Part shown: piece by piece, positions 25,911-36,254 of the stretch | Numbering within the stretch: the stretch's first letter is position 1 | How the letters are laid out: every line of letters begins with the position of its first letter | Assembly: GCA_902586885.1 (NCBI GenBank) | Contig: CACIJG010000003.1 | Coordinates: forward strand, 56,758 to 120,757 | DNA: 64,000 nucleotides | Reading direction: 5' to 3' | Origin: an uncultured Alphaproteobacteria bacterium | GTDB lineage: Bacteria; Pseudomonadota; Alphaproteobacteria; Rhodobacterales; Rhodobacteraceae | Translations under genes and position numbers: made by a program | The notes under the pieces: model-generated | Databases searched by the model: none | What the model saw: only the letters and a program-made list of their open reading frames with translations | Told to the model about the DNA's origin: nothing

Positions 25911-27185
25911 TTAGTCTACCTTCTCTAACTCTCTTAGAGAGGTGATCATAGCTGACCTCATAACATATTCTTTATGTTTCACTTTATTCGCGACAATGCC
26001 TTGTAATTCAGCATGATAAGCTGACCTCTGATCAGCATCTGTAGCATTAAGAATTGCCCTGTTTCTAAGAGCCTGTGCCTGTACTGTTTCTATAGCTACT
26101 TTTCGTCTTTGCCGCTCATACCGACCCATGGTTTCTAAAGGTGCTCCGTGCCATACCTTTGCTAACTTTTCAACCAAATTAACTGCGTCATGAATGCCTC
26201 CGTTCATTCCCATGCCTCCCAAAGGATTATTAATGTGAGCGGCATCACCTGCAAGAAAAATTCTTCCTTTGATATATTTGTCAGCGACACGCTCATGTAC
26301 TTTATAAGCAGTCTTATGAACTACATCATAAGGTTCTGATGAAGGCACAACAGCCTGCAATCTTTTTTCAACATTTTTAGGATCCATTATAAAATCCTCA
26401 GAGTGCTCGGGGTTTGTCGGTAGCAATACCCGCCATAAGCTTAGTGTTCTTAATAAGACTAACCACTCTGTGGGATCAGAGATATAAGCAATATTGGCCA
26501 AATCAGGTATCGCATTTTCGTATCTAAAGTTTGTGGATAGAACAAGAAATATTTCTGGTATTGTCAATCCCTCAAATTCAGACCCAATTGCTTTTCTTAC
26601 AACGGAGCGAGCGCCATCTGAACCAATCAAAAACCTACCTTCAAATTTTTCTCTGCTTCCATCTTCGTTTATTACAGAGACCCAAACGGAATCCTCTTTT
26701 TGTCCGACAGTCTCTGCCTTGGTTTTTGTAATTAATTCACCATCCGGATGGTTATCTATAAATTCCCGCAATGCGTTAGTAAGTTTCCATTGCTCACACT
26801 GAAGCCTGAATGGAAACCCCGTCTCACCCTCTAGAAGGCCTACATCAAATGTAGCGATTACACCTTTTTTTCTATCCCTAAATTGCCAGTTTTTACAAAC
26901 AAGTCCTTGATCAACAAGTTTTTTGGCAATGCCCAATTTATCTAGGAAATCTAGTGTTGGGGGATGAAATGTAGATGCTCTTAAATCTTGTGCCAGGTCA
27001 GCAGTTGCTTCAATTAGTTTTACCGGTATTCCTTGTGAAATAAGAGAAGCGGTGGCCACAAGTCCTACTGGTCCGGCACCAACCACAAGTACCGCCTCAC
27101 TATCATTACTCATAAAGTCTCTTTCCTTTTTAAATAATAATTCTAATAAAATTAGCTCTTGTACAATTTGAAAAAATTTTGTCAA
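25911..27185 (-). CDS. FAD-dependent aromatic monooxygenase-like protein
   Basis: 'VLVVGAGPVGLVATASLISQGIPVKLIEA', 'FLIGSDGARSVVRKAIG', 'GRIFLAGDAAHINNPLGGMGMNGGIHDAVNL'; likely internal start MSNDSEAVLVVGAG. Confidence 0.88.
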   Translation of the reverse strand: MTKFFQIVQELILLELLFKKERDFMSNDSEAVLVVGAGPVGLVATASLISQGIPVKLIEATADLAQDLRASTFHPPTLDFLDKLGIAKKLVDQGLVCKNWQFRDRKKGVIATFDVGLLEGETGFPFRLQCEQWKLTNALREFIDNHPDGELITKTKAETVGQKEDSVWVSVINEDGSREKFEGRFLIGSDGARSVVRKAIGSEFEGLTIPEIFLVLSTNFRYENAIPDLANIAYISDPTEWLVLLRTLSLWRVLLPTNPEHSEDFIMDPKNVEKRLQAVVPSSEPYDVVHKTAYKVHERVADKYIKGRIFLAGDAAHINNPLGGMGMNGGIHDAVNLVEKLAKVWHGAPLETMGRYERQRRKVAIETVQAQALRNRAILNATDADQRSAYHAELQGIVANKVKHKEYVMRSAMITSLRELEKVD

Positions 27186-27193
27186 CTTACAAT

Positions 27194-28120
27194 ATGTTAT
27201 TTGAACAAGTGCTTCAACAAATTATAAACGGCTTAATGCTTGGAAGCATCTACATCAGTGTTGCAGTCGCATTCACTTTAGCAATTGGAATCCTGAATTT
27301 CTTAAATTTTACTATACCTGCTCTTTATATGCTAGCGGGAATGGTAGGATGGTCATTATCTCAATATGGGGTCCCTTTTGGTCTTAGTGGGCCTATAAAC
27401 TGGGCTTTTGCACTATTTATAGGGATAATTTGCGCAATCTTAGCTTCTTTATTAGTTGAAAGATTTACTTACAGGTATTTTAAAATGAAGCATGGAGATG
27501 CCACTGAACATGCAATACCTCTGGTTTCATCTCTTGGATTTTTGTTGATTTTTGAATATATAATTTTGATTGCGCATGGCTCTGATACCCGTGGATTCTC
27601 AACAGCTTTCTCCAACTTAGATTGGAGAATAGGTGGATTCATAATATCAATCCCTCAATTGTTAAGTCTTGTGTTTTCAATTCTTATAGTCGCTGGGCTA
27701 TCAGTTTTATTAAAGAGATCAAAGGTTGGACGTGCATTAAGAGCTATAGCTGAAAACCCAGATGCAGCAACTATAATGGGAATTGATGTAGACAGAATTG
27801 TACCCATTGTATTTATACTTATCGGATTTCTTTGTGGTATATCTGCAGCAATTTTTGCAATAAATTACCATGAGGTAAGCCCATATATGGGTGATCACGT
27901 GGGCACAAAAGCGATAGCCGCTATGGTAATAGGAGGATTGGGCTCTGTTTGGGGCGCTATAGCAGGGGGGCTAATCGTTGGTTTAAGTGAAACTTTGTCA
28001 ATATACTTTTTTGGAGCTTCATCCGCTCAGATTACGGTTTGGGGATTACTTCTTGTACTACTAGTCTTTAGACCAACTGGCCTATTTGGCCACAACGCTA
28101 TCGGAAAAGGTAAGTTTTAA
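27194..28120 (+). CDS. Branched-chain amino acid-type ABC transporter permease (LivH-like)
   Basis: 'QIINGLMLGSIYISVAVAFTLAIGILNFLNF', 'MGIDVDRIVPIVFILIGFLCGISAAIFA'; start set to ATG 27194. Confidence 0.9.
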   Translation: MLFEQVLQQIINGLMLGSIYISVAVAFTLAIGILNFLNFTIPALYMLAGMVGWSLSQYGVPFGLSGPINWAFALFIGIICAILASLLVERFTYRYFKMKHGDATEHAIPLVSSLGFLLIFEYIILIAHGSDTRGFSTAFSNLDWRIGGFIISIPQLLSLVFSILIVAGLSVLLKRSKVGRALRAIAENPDAATIMGIDVDRIVPIVFILIGFLCGISAAIFAINYHEVSPYMGDHVGTKAIAAMVIGGLGSVWGAIAGGLIVGLSETLSIYFFGASSAQITVWGLLLVLLVFRPTGLFGHNAIGKGKF

Positions 28121-28968
28121 TGAGTGGCTACCTCTCAGGTGTATTAGCTATTCTGGGCATTAATATTATTTTTGCTTATTCAATTTATATAACAGCTGCC
28201 ACCGGACAACTAAATCTTGGAGGTGCAGGCTTTCAAGCTATAGGCGCATATGCTTGTGCTCTACTATCAAATGAATTGGGATTACCAATTTATTTAACTT
28301 TAGTTTTTTCAGCTATTTTGGGTGGAGCAATAAGTTTTTTGATTGCTTTTCCTGTCCTCCGAACAAAGGGTGTTTATATGGTCTTGGCTACATTTGCTAT
28401 TGCAGAAATTGTTGCAGGCATAATCTTGAATACGGATTACTTAGGTGGCCCAACGGGTATGATAGTTAACGCATATATTGAAACTGAAGTTGTTTTGGTA
28501 GTCGCAGTTATAATAGTAATTTTAGGGTTCTATATAATGTCTACCCGAATAGGTCTAGCCATGCGAGCTGTTCACGATGATGAAGCGGTAGCTGATTTAA
28601 TGGGAGTTGATAAAAGAGCAATACAAGTCGGTGCCTTTACAATTGGAGGAGCAATAGCTGGTCTATCAGGTGGTCTATATGCTCTCTATTTCGGCTTTAT
28701 TGAAGCTCAGTATTTTAATGCCAACATATCAATTTTTGTCCTTCTTTATGTCTTAATCGGAGGTACTCAGACGGCTTGGGGTCCTCTTGTAGGAGCTTCT
28801 TTTTTTACATTAATCCCTGAAGCATTAAGAATAGGTGATGACTGGAGATTCTTTATTTTCGGAGTAATAATAGTGATTATGATGATTTTTCGACCTGAAG
28901 GAATTGTTACAAGAGACGCACTGGAGCGTGTTTGGCGTCAACTTTTTTCAGGAAAACGGAATGTCTGA
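28120..28968 (+). CDS. Branched-chain amino acid-type ABC transporter permease (LivM-like)
   Basis: 'YITAATGQLNLGGAGFQAIGAYACALL', 'GRLGLAMRAVHDDEAVADLMGVD'-like region, 'FRPEGIV'. Confidence 0.9.
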   Translation: MSGYLSGVLAILGINIIFAYSIYITAATGQLNLGGAGFQAIGAYACALLSNELGLPIYLTLVFSAILGGAISFLIAFPVLRTKGVYMVLATFAIAEIVAGIILNTDYLGGPTGMIVNAYIETEVVLVVAVIIVILGFYIMSTRIGLAMRAVHDDEAVADLMGVDKRAIQVGAFTIGGAIAGLSGGLYALYFGFIEAQYFNANISIFVLLYVLIGGTQTAWGPLVGASFFTLIPEALRIGDDWRFFIFGVIIVIMMIFRPEGIVTRDALERVWRQLFSGKRNV

Positions 28969-29737
28969 CCCCATACTCAGATTGGAAGATATTTCAAAGA
29001 GCTTTGGCGGGGTGAGAGTGTTGGAGAAAGTGTCTTTTGACGTTGAAAGAGGCGCTCGCCATGCTCTAATTGGACCAAACGGAGCTGGGAAAACCACGTT
29101 ATTTAATGTTATTTCTGGAATTCATGATCCTGAACAGGGTAAAGTTTTGCTGGAAGGAAAAGACCTAAAAGGAATTCCTTCGCGAAAAAGAATAAAGAAA
29201 GGTTTATCCAGAAGCTTTCAGAATATCCGCTTGATGCCACATTTATCAGTTCTAGAAAATGTAATGCTAGGACAACACAGCAGGTTTCAATTTTTAGATA
29301 TGGTCAAGCCTTTGAATTTTTCAGCAAAATCTACAGGAAAGGCTGAAGCCATTGAAACCTTAAATAGTTTTGGCATAGATCTTTATGAAGGACAAACAGT
29401 CTCAAGCCTCCCTTACGGTATTCGCAAAAAGATAGAAGTAGTAAGGGCTCTAATGTCGGAACCCCAACTTTTATTACTAGACGAACCCGCTGCCGGCTTA
29501 AATACTGCAGAAACCAACACTCTTAGAGATCTTTTAAAAGAAGTTAGTAACCGTGGCATCACATTATTGCTAGTTGACCATGATATGCCGTTTGTTAACA
29601 GTCTCTGCGAGCAAGTGTCAGTAATGAATTTTGGACAATTAATATATGATGGTCCTATTTCTGATTTAAAAAAAGATGAAAAAGTTCTAGAGGCATATCT
29701 CGGAATGGATGAAAAATCTGAGAGGTCGAATGCTTAA
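28961..29737 (+). CDS. Liv-type ABC transporter ATPase (LivG-like)
   Basis: 'ALIGPNGAGKTTLFNVISG', 'RSFQNIRLMPHLSVLENVMLG', 'LLLLDEPAAGLN'; likely start MSDPILRLED at 28961. Confidence 0.92.
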   Translation: MSDPILRLEDISKSFGGVRVLEKVSFDVERGARHALIGPNGAGKTTLFNVISGIHDPEQGKVLLEGKDLKGIPSRKRIKKGLSRSFQNIRLMPHLSVLENVMLGQHSRFQFLDMVKPLNFSAKSTGKAEAIETLNSFGIDLYEGQTVSSLPYGIRKKIEVVRALMSEPQLLLLDEPAAGLNTAETNTLRDLLKEVSNRGITLLLVDHDMPFVNSLCEQVSVMNFGQLIYDGPISDLKKDEKVLEAYLGMDEKSERSNA

Positions 29738-30437
29738 GGTAGAAAATATGGACATCAGGTATGGAGCAATTCACGCTCTAAAAAATGTTTCAATATCAGT
29801 TGGGGAGTCAGAAATAGTTACTGTGGTTGGCTCAAATGGAGCCGGTAAATCTTCCCTTTTGAGAGCACTCGCAGGAACGGTAAAACCCTCAAGCGGTAAA
29901 ATATCCTTCAGGGGCGAAAAGATAAATAGTTTCTCTGCCCCTTTTAGAGTCAAATCGGGGTTAACTTTAGTCCCTGAGGGTCGACAAATTTTTGTTAGCA
30001 TGAGTGTAGAAGAAAACCTATTGTTAGGTGCACATAGCCAAACTGGACCAGAGGTAAAGTCATCAATAGAATCAATTTTTGATAGATTTGGTAACTTAGC
30101 CAGCCGACGTCATCAATTAGCTTCCGTACTATCTGGAGGCGAACAGCAGATGCTTGCAATTGGTAGAGCTATGGTTGCCAAACCAAAACTTATGATGTTG
30201 GATGAGCCGTCATTAGGCCTATCTCCGATTTTAGTTGAACAATTATTTGAGCTCATAAAAGAGTTACATAACCAAGGGATCTCAATATTGCTTGTAGAGC
30301 AGAATACCAAACTAGCATTAAAAACTGCGCAAAGAGGATATGTTCTTGAATTAGGCTCTGTTCGACAAGAAGGTACGGTTGATGAGCTCGCTGCCGACAA
30401 ACTTTTAGCAGAAGCTTATCTTGGTGAAAGCGTTTAA
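29730..30437 (+). CDS. Liv-type ABC transporter ATPase (LivF-like)
   Basis: 'TVVGSNGAGKSSLLRALAG', 'LVPEGRQIFVSMSVEENLLLGA', 'LSGGEQQMLAIGRAM'; likely start MLKVENMDI. Confidence 0.92.
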   Translation: MLKVENMDIRYGAIHALKNVSISVGESEIVTVVGSNGAGKSSLLRALAGTVKPSSGKISFRGEKINSFSAPFRVKSGLTLVPEGRQIFVSMSVEENLLLGAHSQTGPEVKSSIESIFDRFGNLASRRHQLASVLSGGEQQMLAIGRAMVAKPKLMMLDEPSLGLSPILVEQLFELIKELHNQGISILLVEQNTKLALKTAQRGYVLELGSVRQEGTVDELAADKLLAEAYLGESV

Positions 30438-30476
30438 TTGAGGTATGATGACTGGATAATTAAAGGAGGAGAGAAA

Positions 30477-31652
30477 ATGAATAAACTTAAACCTATTATT
30501 TGGGGCGCCTTAGCTCTAATTCTATCAGTTTCTGGAGGTATATCCGATACCTTAAAAATTGGTCATATTGCTGGAAAAACAGGCTGGTTAAAAGGGCCTG
30601 CTTTATCCGCTACTGTCGCGGTTGACATGGCTGTAAAGGAAATAAATGCCGCTGGTGGTGTAAATGGGAAAATGCTTGAAATAATTGAGTTTGATAGTGG
30701 ATCAGATCCAAAACAGGCGGCTCTCGCAGCAAAAACTCTTGTTCAAGACCACGATGTCCTTGCAATCGTTGGACCTTTTTCATCTGGTGAAGCAAAAGTA
30801 GCATTTAATGTGGCAGAAAGAGAGAAGATTGTAATGATGTCCAATGCTTCATCTGCACCTGGCTTAACCGATGGGAAAGAATGGGCATGGAGAATAACTG
30901 AAGATGAGGGAAAACAATTTGCAAGATTGCTTACGACATTTAAAAAGATGGATGTTCCCAGAAGCTCAGTGGATATTGTCTATGTTTCTGATGAGGCAAT
31001 CTCTGCAGTGGTGGGGACAAAACTCTATCCCTTCTTATTGAAAAAGTTTGGTATAAAGCATGGAAAACCCGTAGCTATTACATATAAAAGCTTCGATCTA
31101 GCTCCCCAAATTGCTCCAATTGTTGCCAACAATCCAGATATGGTGGCTGTAGCAGGATTACCTGAGAATGCATCAAAGACCATCAGAGAACTGAAGCGTC
31201 AGGGCTACAAAGGGAGAATGATTGGTAGTCAGATATTCGCGGATCCCAACATATTAGAACTTTTTGGTGATTTAGCTGAAGGCACTACATTCATGGCTGG
31301 ATTTCATGCAGATTCCTCTCCGAAAGCTAAGGCTTTTAATGAGAAATTTGTTAGGGAAACAAAAGCCGCAGGTATCAAGAAACTTGGAGCTCATCACTCA
31401 GATGCTCAATCATACGATGCCATTTATTTATATGCGAAAGTTATGAAAGAGCAAAACGTCACTGGCTCTAAGAGTAATGTTGCAGCAGAAAGATTGGCTA
31501 TAAAAGAAGGTCTCAAAACCGTCAGTTTCTCTGGAATACTCGGTGATAATTTATGCTTTTCAGGAAATGATGCGGAGCTTCCAGGATATGTGATCCAGAT
31601 AAAAGATAAGAAATGGACACTTATGGACAGCCACGCTCCTGATCCTTGCTAA
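30477..31652 (+). CDS. ABC transporter substrate-binding protein (LivK/Peripla_BP_6-like)
   Basis: 'ATVAVDMAVKEINAAGGVNGKMLEIIEFDSGSDPKQAALAAKTLVQDHDVLAIVGPFSSGEA'; signal peptide; start MNKLKP after aggagag. Confidence 0.92.
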   Translation: MNKLKPIIWGALALILSVSGGISDTLKIGHIAGKTGWLKGPALSATVAVDMAVKEINAAGGVNGKMLEIIEFDSGSDPKQAALAAKTLVQDHDVLAIVGPFSSGEAKVAFNVAEREKIVMMSNASSAPGLTDGKEWAWRITEDEGKQFARLLTTFKKMDVPRSSVDIVYVSDEAISAVVGTKLYPFLLKKFGIKHGKPVAITYKSFDLAPQIAPIVANNPDMVAVAGLPENASKTIRELKRQGYKGRMIGSQIFADPNILELFGDLAEGTTFMAGFHADSSPKAKAFNEKFVRETKAAGIKKLGAHHSDAQSYDAIYLYAKVMKEQNVTGSKSNVAAERLAIKEGLKTVSFSGILGDNLCFSGNDAELPGYVIQIKDKKWTLMDSHAPDPC

Positions 31653-31681
31653 ATAATATTTGAATTAAATTAGAAAATTAT

Positions 31682-31712
31682 AAATGCGCCATTTTTGGCG
31701 CATTTATTTTAT
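31682..31712 (+). terminator. Rho-independent terminator after the Liv operon
   Basis: AAATGCGCC-ATTTTT-GGCGCATTT followed by ATTTTATT. Confidence 0.8.
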
Positions 31713-31775
31713 TGACTAGAAGCCTCCAAAGTTAACCTGCTTTGGGCAGTTTAAGGGATTTCAGGAATTGTAGAT

Positions 31776-32501
31776 ATGAAGAATTTAGTTTTAGTAGGGG
31801 GCGCTGGCGGTATTGGTCGATCACTAGCGAGTAGAGCTCTTGATGATGGTTGGGACGTAACGGTAATGGATCTAGAGAAATCTCTGTCGAAACATCCTCC
31901 TGCCAAAGGTATTAAATCCAGAAAAATTGACTTAACAGACGCCCCCAGCATTGATAATGCGTTCTCAGGCTTCAAACAACTAACTGGGTTAGTTAATCTT
32001 GCTGGATATATGCAGGGTTTAAATTCGATTGAAGAAACAACAAATAAAGACTTCGATGAAGTCATAGACTTAAATTTAAAAGGTGCCTTTCTTGTTGCAA
32101 AGCAAGCCTTACCTCTTCTCAGAGTTAAGGGCGGCTCAATGGTTAATGTTGTATCAGGTCTGGCATCCAATGTCAGACCCAAATATGGTGCCTATGGCAT
32201 ATCAAAGGCAGGATTAATCAACCTTACAAAAACTTTAGCTCTAGAAGAGGCACCAAAGGTAAGAGTAAATGCTGTAGGTCCTTCGGCGGTAGATACTGCA
32301 TTCCTTAGAGGAGGCACGGGACGTTCAGACGAAAATGAGCCCATATCTTTGAATATAGAGAATTACGTGAAAATTACTCCCTTGGCGAGAATGGCGGTTC
32401 CTGAAGATATAGTAGGCCCAATAATGTTTTTATTGGGTTCAGATAGTAGCTTTATGACAGGACAAACTCTCTGGGTTAATGGTGGAGGTTACATGCCATG
32501 A
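31776..32501 (+). CDS. Short-chain dehydrogenase/reductase
   Basis: 'NLVLVGGAGGIGRSLASRAL', 'YGAYGISKAGLINLTKTLALE', 'GQTLWVNGGGYMP'. Confidence 0.9.
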   Translation: MKNLVLVGGAGGIGRSLASRALDDGWDVTVMDLEKSLSKHPPAKGIKSRKIDLTDAPSIDNAFSGFKQLTGLVNLAGYMQGLNSIEETTNKDFDEVIDLNLKGAFLVAKQALPLLRVKGGSMVNVVSGLASNVRPKYGAYGISKAGLINLTKTLALEEAPKVRVNAVGPSAVDTAFLRGGTGRSDENEPISLNIENYVKITPLARMAVPEDIVGPIMFLLGSDSSFMTGQTLWVNGGGYMP

Positions 32502-33313
32502 ACTCTAACAATTCAATTAAAGGTCGCACTGTTATTATTACTGGGGGGAATAGAGGTTTGGGCAGAGAGATGGCACTAAATCTTGCGAAAGCTGGTGTGA
32601 AATTATGCATAACAGCTTCAAAAAATGGAAAAGCTTATGAAGAAACCTCTAATGAATTGATTGCCATACTCGGAAAAGATAACTTTCTAGGAAAAGTTGT
32701 AGATGTTTCTGATAGTAAGGGTATGGAAAGATTAACTCATGATTGTATTGAGAAATTTTCGAAAATTGATGTTCTTGTGAATAATGCAGCGAGAGGCATG
32801 CGGCTTATATCAGAAACCTTTAATACCGTCCCTACAAAATTCTGGGAATCGGATACTGAGGCCTGGTCACAGATAATTGACTCCAATATAAAGGGACCTT
32901 TTATAGCTGCCAAGTATGTAGTGCCACATATGATTAAAAATAAATTTGGAAAGATAATTAATATTTCTACTTCTTCCCAAACTATGATTAGAAAGGGCTA
33001 TTCTCCCTACGGACCATCTAAGGCTTTTCTCGAGGCTACATCTAGAAGCTGGGCAACTGATTTAGAGGGTACAGGCGTTGACGTGAATGTTCTATTACCC
33101 GGCGGTGCTACAGATACAGACTTACTTCCTCCCTCAAAAAACAAAAAAGGAGCTGATGGAAACTTATTACCTCCTTCTGTAATGAATCAGGCTATACTTT
33201 GGCTTGTTTCCGATGAGTCTAACGGAGTTACAGGAGGTAGATTCATCGGTCGCTTCTGGGACGATTTAGATGCTAGGAATGACCACAAGTTACAAAATCC
33301 TCAAATAATGTGA
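32498..33313 (+). CDS. Short-chain dehydrogenase/reductase
   Basis: 'TVIITGGNRGLGREMAL', 'VLVNNAARGM', 'YSPYGPSKAFLEA'; 4-nt overlap with upstream ORF. Confidence 0.9.
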   Translation: MNSNNSIKGRTVIITGGNRGLGREMALNLAKAGVKLCITASKNGKAYEETSNELIAILGKDNFLGKVVDVSDSKGMERLTHDCIEKFSKIDVLVNNAARGMRLISETFNTVPTKFWESDTEAWSQIIDSNIKGPFIAAKYVVPHMIKNKFGKIINISTSSQTMIRKGYSPYGPSKAFLEATSRSWATDLEGTGVDVNVLLPGGATDTDLLPPSKNKKGADGNLLPPSVMNQAILWLVSDESNGVTGGRFIGRFWDDLDARNDHKLQNPQIM

Positions 33314-34170
33314 GTCAAGTTATGAGCAATTTAACGCTTGGAGATTTATCAATAACGGGACTAACCGATATTAAGTCATTTACCATACCTGCAAAAACTC
33401 TCTTTCCTGACTTTAATGACTCTCTAGTTAAAAGTTTAGAGCCATCCGAACAATTAATCGTATCAAAAGGCTTAATAAATCTTACAATCAGATCATGGTT
33501 ACTTCGACAATCTGGTCAAAATATTTTGATCGACAGCTGTGTAGGAGCAGATAAAGATAGGCCTAACCATCCTAATTGGCATAAAAGAGATGGGGTTGAA
33601 TGGCTTGAGGCCCTTGATAAGGAAGGACTGAAACCTGAAGATATAGATATAGTTATGTGCACACATTTACATGCGGATCACGTTGGTTGGAATACAAAAT
33701 TAGAAAATGGTTCGTGGGTGCCAACATTTAAAAACGCCCAATATGTCTGTGGTCGCCATGAATACAATTATTGGTCAGATACTTATAAAGAAACTGACAA
33801 GCATGGAGCTTACGAGGATAGTGTGTTGCCCATTGTTCAAAAAGGTCAGATGCAATTTGTTGACGATGGATGGGAATTAGCAAAAGGACTAGAAGCTCGA
33901 TTAAGCCCGGGTCACACTCCGGGCCATTTATGTTTAAAAAGTAACCAAGGAGCTCTCTTTTGTGGAGATGTTATTCATTCTCCACTCCAGTTGAGTTTCC
34001 CAGAGCTATCTAGTGCTTTTTGTGAAGACCCTGTCTTGGCTCGAAAGACGAGAGAAAAAATATTAACAGAGACTTCTGACACTGGCAGCTATTTGATCCC
34101 TGCTCACTTTGCAGATCCAGGATGGACAAAAATAAAAAAAGTTGGATCTAGATACAAACAAATAGTTTAG
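33310..34170 (+). CDS. Metallo-beta-lactamase-fold hydrolase
   Basis: 'VMCTHLHADHVGWNTKLENGSW', 'LSPGHTPGHLCLKSNQGALFCGDVIHSPLQL'. Confidence 0.9.
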   Translation: MSQVMSNLTLGDLSITGLTDIKSFTIPAKTLFPDFNDSLVKSLEPSEQLIVSKGLINLTIRSWLLRQSGQNILIDSCVGADKDRPNHPNWHKRDGVEWLEALDKEGLKPEDIDIVMCTHLHADHVGWNTKLENGSWVPTFKNAQYVCGRHEYNYWSDTYKETDKHGAYEDSVLPIVQKGQMQFVDDGWELAKGLEARLSPGHTPGHLCLKSNQGALFCGDVIHSPLQLSFPELSSAFCEDPVLARKTREKILTETSDTGSYLIPAHFADPGWTKIKKVGSRYKQIV

Positions 34171-34251
34171 TTAAAAAAATTAAATTTTGATTGAAGAAAA
34201 TTTTAGATTAATTTCTTCATTGTGTAATATTTTAAAAACTTTAATTCATTA

Positions 34252-34893
34252 TTAGCTATTTTTCACCTTTATAAGATCTATAGCCTCCTCAGTCGTAATT
34301 AGGTCTGCATACTTTGCACTCATATCGAATAAATTGGCTTCGTGCGGCTCTACTGCTCTGTCCCCTACTGCATCTGACACTACAAGAGTAACAAAATCAC
34401 TTGAAATACTATCGATACAGGTCGCTCTTATACAACCTGAAGTTGTCACTCCTGTTATCAAGAGAGTATCAACTCCTTTTTGCTTCAATATATTTTCCAA
34501 ATCAGTTTTGAAAAATGCACTAGGAAATTGCTTCGTAATTATGATATCGGTATTTATCGTCTTCAGATCATCATGAATTTTCTGTGTATCTTTTCCTTCG
34601 TCAAAACATGATAAAGCAGGCACCTTTTTATAGAAAGTCCCTCCATCCTCTCCACCGTTCTTGTATTTTACCTCTGTGAAAACTATTGGGACAGCAGTAT
34701 AATTTCTGCAAGCCGATAAAAGCTTAACTGAATTGTCTAAAGCGATTTGACAACCCTCTCCCCCAAAAAGCGGGCTCTCCTGGTCAAAATAAGCGTTTGC
34801 AAAATCAACGAAAACTACGGCTAGTTTTTCACCATATTTTTGTGGACTATGATACTTAGCTTTTGAATAATTTTCTTCCAAGTCTTTAGTCAT
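34252..34893 (-). CDS. Isochorismatase-family cysteine hydrolase (N-carbamoylsarcosine amidase-like)
   Basis: 'LAVVFVDFANAYFD', 'ITKQFPSAFFKTDLENILKQKGVDTLLITGVTTSGCIRATCIDSIS'. Confidence 0.88.
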   Translation of the reverse strand: MTKDLEENYSKAKYHSPQKYGEKLAVVFVDFANAYFDQESPLFGGEGCQIALDNSVKLLSACRNYTAVPIVFTEVKYKNGGEDGGTFYKKVPALSCFDEGKDTQKIHDDLKTINTDIIITKQFPSAFFKTDLENILKQKGVDTLLITGVTTSGCIRATCIDSISSDFVTLVVSDAVGDRAVEPHEANLFDMSAKYADLITTEEAIDLIKVKNS

Positions 34894-34928
34894 TTTATCT
34901 TTTCCCTTTTTTTATTTTATTTTATCTG

Positions 34929-36143
34929 TTAAATAACCCCTGCTTTTTTTAAAGCACTCATCTCATCCTCTGTTCTTTTTAATATATCCAAAAAGACATA
35001 ATTATTATGCTCACCTAATTTTGGGCCCACTTGACGAACTTCACCTGGGTTTCTTGATAATTTAGGGGCAACATTTTGCATTTTTATAAGACCAAATTCA
35101 GGATGTTCAATGTCTATAATAGCTTCTCTCGCTTTAAAGTGAGGGTCTTCAATCATATCCCTCGCCTTGTATATTAAACCAGCAGGTATACCATTCTCAT
35201 TACACAATGTTTCAACTTCTTTGAGACTTTTTGTTTTGGTCCAATTATTTATTAAATCGTCTAATTCCTGCTGATTTTTCCCCCTTGCACTATGGGTACT
35301 ATATCTCTCATCTGAGGATAATTCTGGTCTATCCATAACTTTGCACAGCCGAGAAAAAACGCCATCTTGATTTGCTGCGATTAAGATCATCTGCTGATCG
35401 GAGGTTTCAAAAATATTTGAAGGAGCTACATTTGGAATTATTGGTCCTGTACGCTCTCGGGTATACCCTGCAACATGATGCTCCGTTACCAAGCTTTCCA
35501 TCATGTTAAGAACTGACTCATAGATTGCGCTGTCAACTACCTGACCTTTTCCTGTTCTTTCTCTAGCATGAACTGCCATTAAAGCTCCCATACATGCATG
35601 CATTGCTGCAAGTTCATCACCAATAGAAATACCCATTCTGCTAGGTTGAGTGCTAGGATCTCCACTAACATATCTTAGACCACCCATAGCTTCCCCTATT
35701 GCGCCAAAACCAGCTCTTTTTGAATAAGGGCCCGTTTGTCCGTAACCAGAAACTCTGACCATAATCAAACGAGGATTTATTTCACTCAAGATCTCATAAC
35801 TCATATTCCATCTTTCTAAAGTACCAGGTCTGAAGTTTTCAATTAAAATATCTGCATTTTTTACTAGTTCTTTGATAATTTTTTGACCTTCTTCAACTCT
35901 GAGATTAACGGTTATCGATTTCTTATTTCTTGCCACCACAGGCCACCATAGAGATTTTCCATGAGGTTTTTCTCTTCCCCATTGTCTCATCGGGTCACCT
36001 ATTTCTGGAGGTTCTACCTTTATAACTTCGGCTCCAAAGTCACCCAATAATTGACCACAAAAAGGTCCTGCCAGTAACTGACCCATTTCTATTACCCTTA
36101 AGTCCGATAACGCACCCTTTTTCATGTTATTCATTTGCAACAA
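34929..36143 (-). CDS. CaiB/BaiF family III CoA-transferase
   Basis: 'LSDLRVIEMGQLLAGPFCGQLLGDFGAEVIKVEPPEIGDPMRQWG', 'NKKSITVNLRVEEGQKIIKELVKNADILIENFRPGTLERW'. Confidence 0.93.
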   Translation of the reverse strand: MLQMNNMKKGALSDLRVIEMGQLLAGPFCGQLLGDFGAEVIKVEPPEIGDPMRQWGREKPHGKSLWWPVVARNKKSITVNLRVEEGQKIIKELVKNADILIENFRPGTLERWNMSYEILSEINPRLIMVRVSGYGQTGPYSKRAGFGAIGEAMGGLRYVSGDPSTQPSRMGISIGDELAAMHACMGALMAVHARERTGKGQVVDSAIYESVLNMMESLVTEHHVAGYTRERTGPIIPNVAPSNIFETSDQQMILIAANQDGVFSRLCKVMDRPELSSDERYSTHSARGKNQQELDDLINNWTKTKSLKEVETLCNENGIPAGLIYKARDMIEDPHFKAREAIIDIEHPEFGLIKMQNVAPKLSRNPGEVRQVGPKLGEHNNYVFLDILKRTEDEMSALKKAGVI

Positions 36144-36254
36144 CTTTCTTTTTGACTTTACATTTTTTTTTCTGTTCTAATAGACCACGTTTATTTTAGG
36201 CAAGTCAATTTTTTATGCATTCAAAAATTTATATAAAAAAGGAAATTTATTTAG

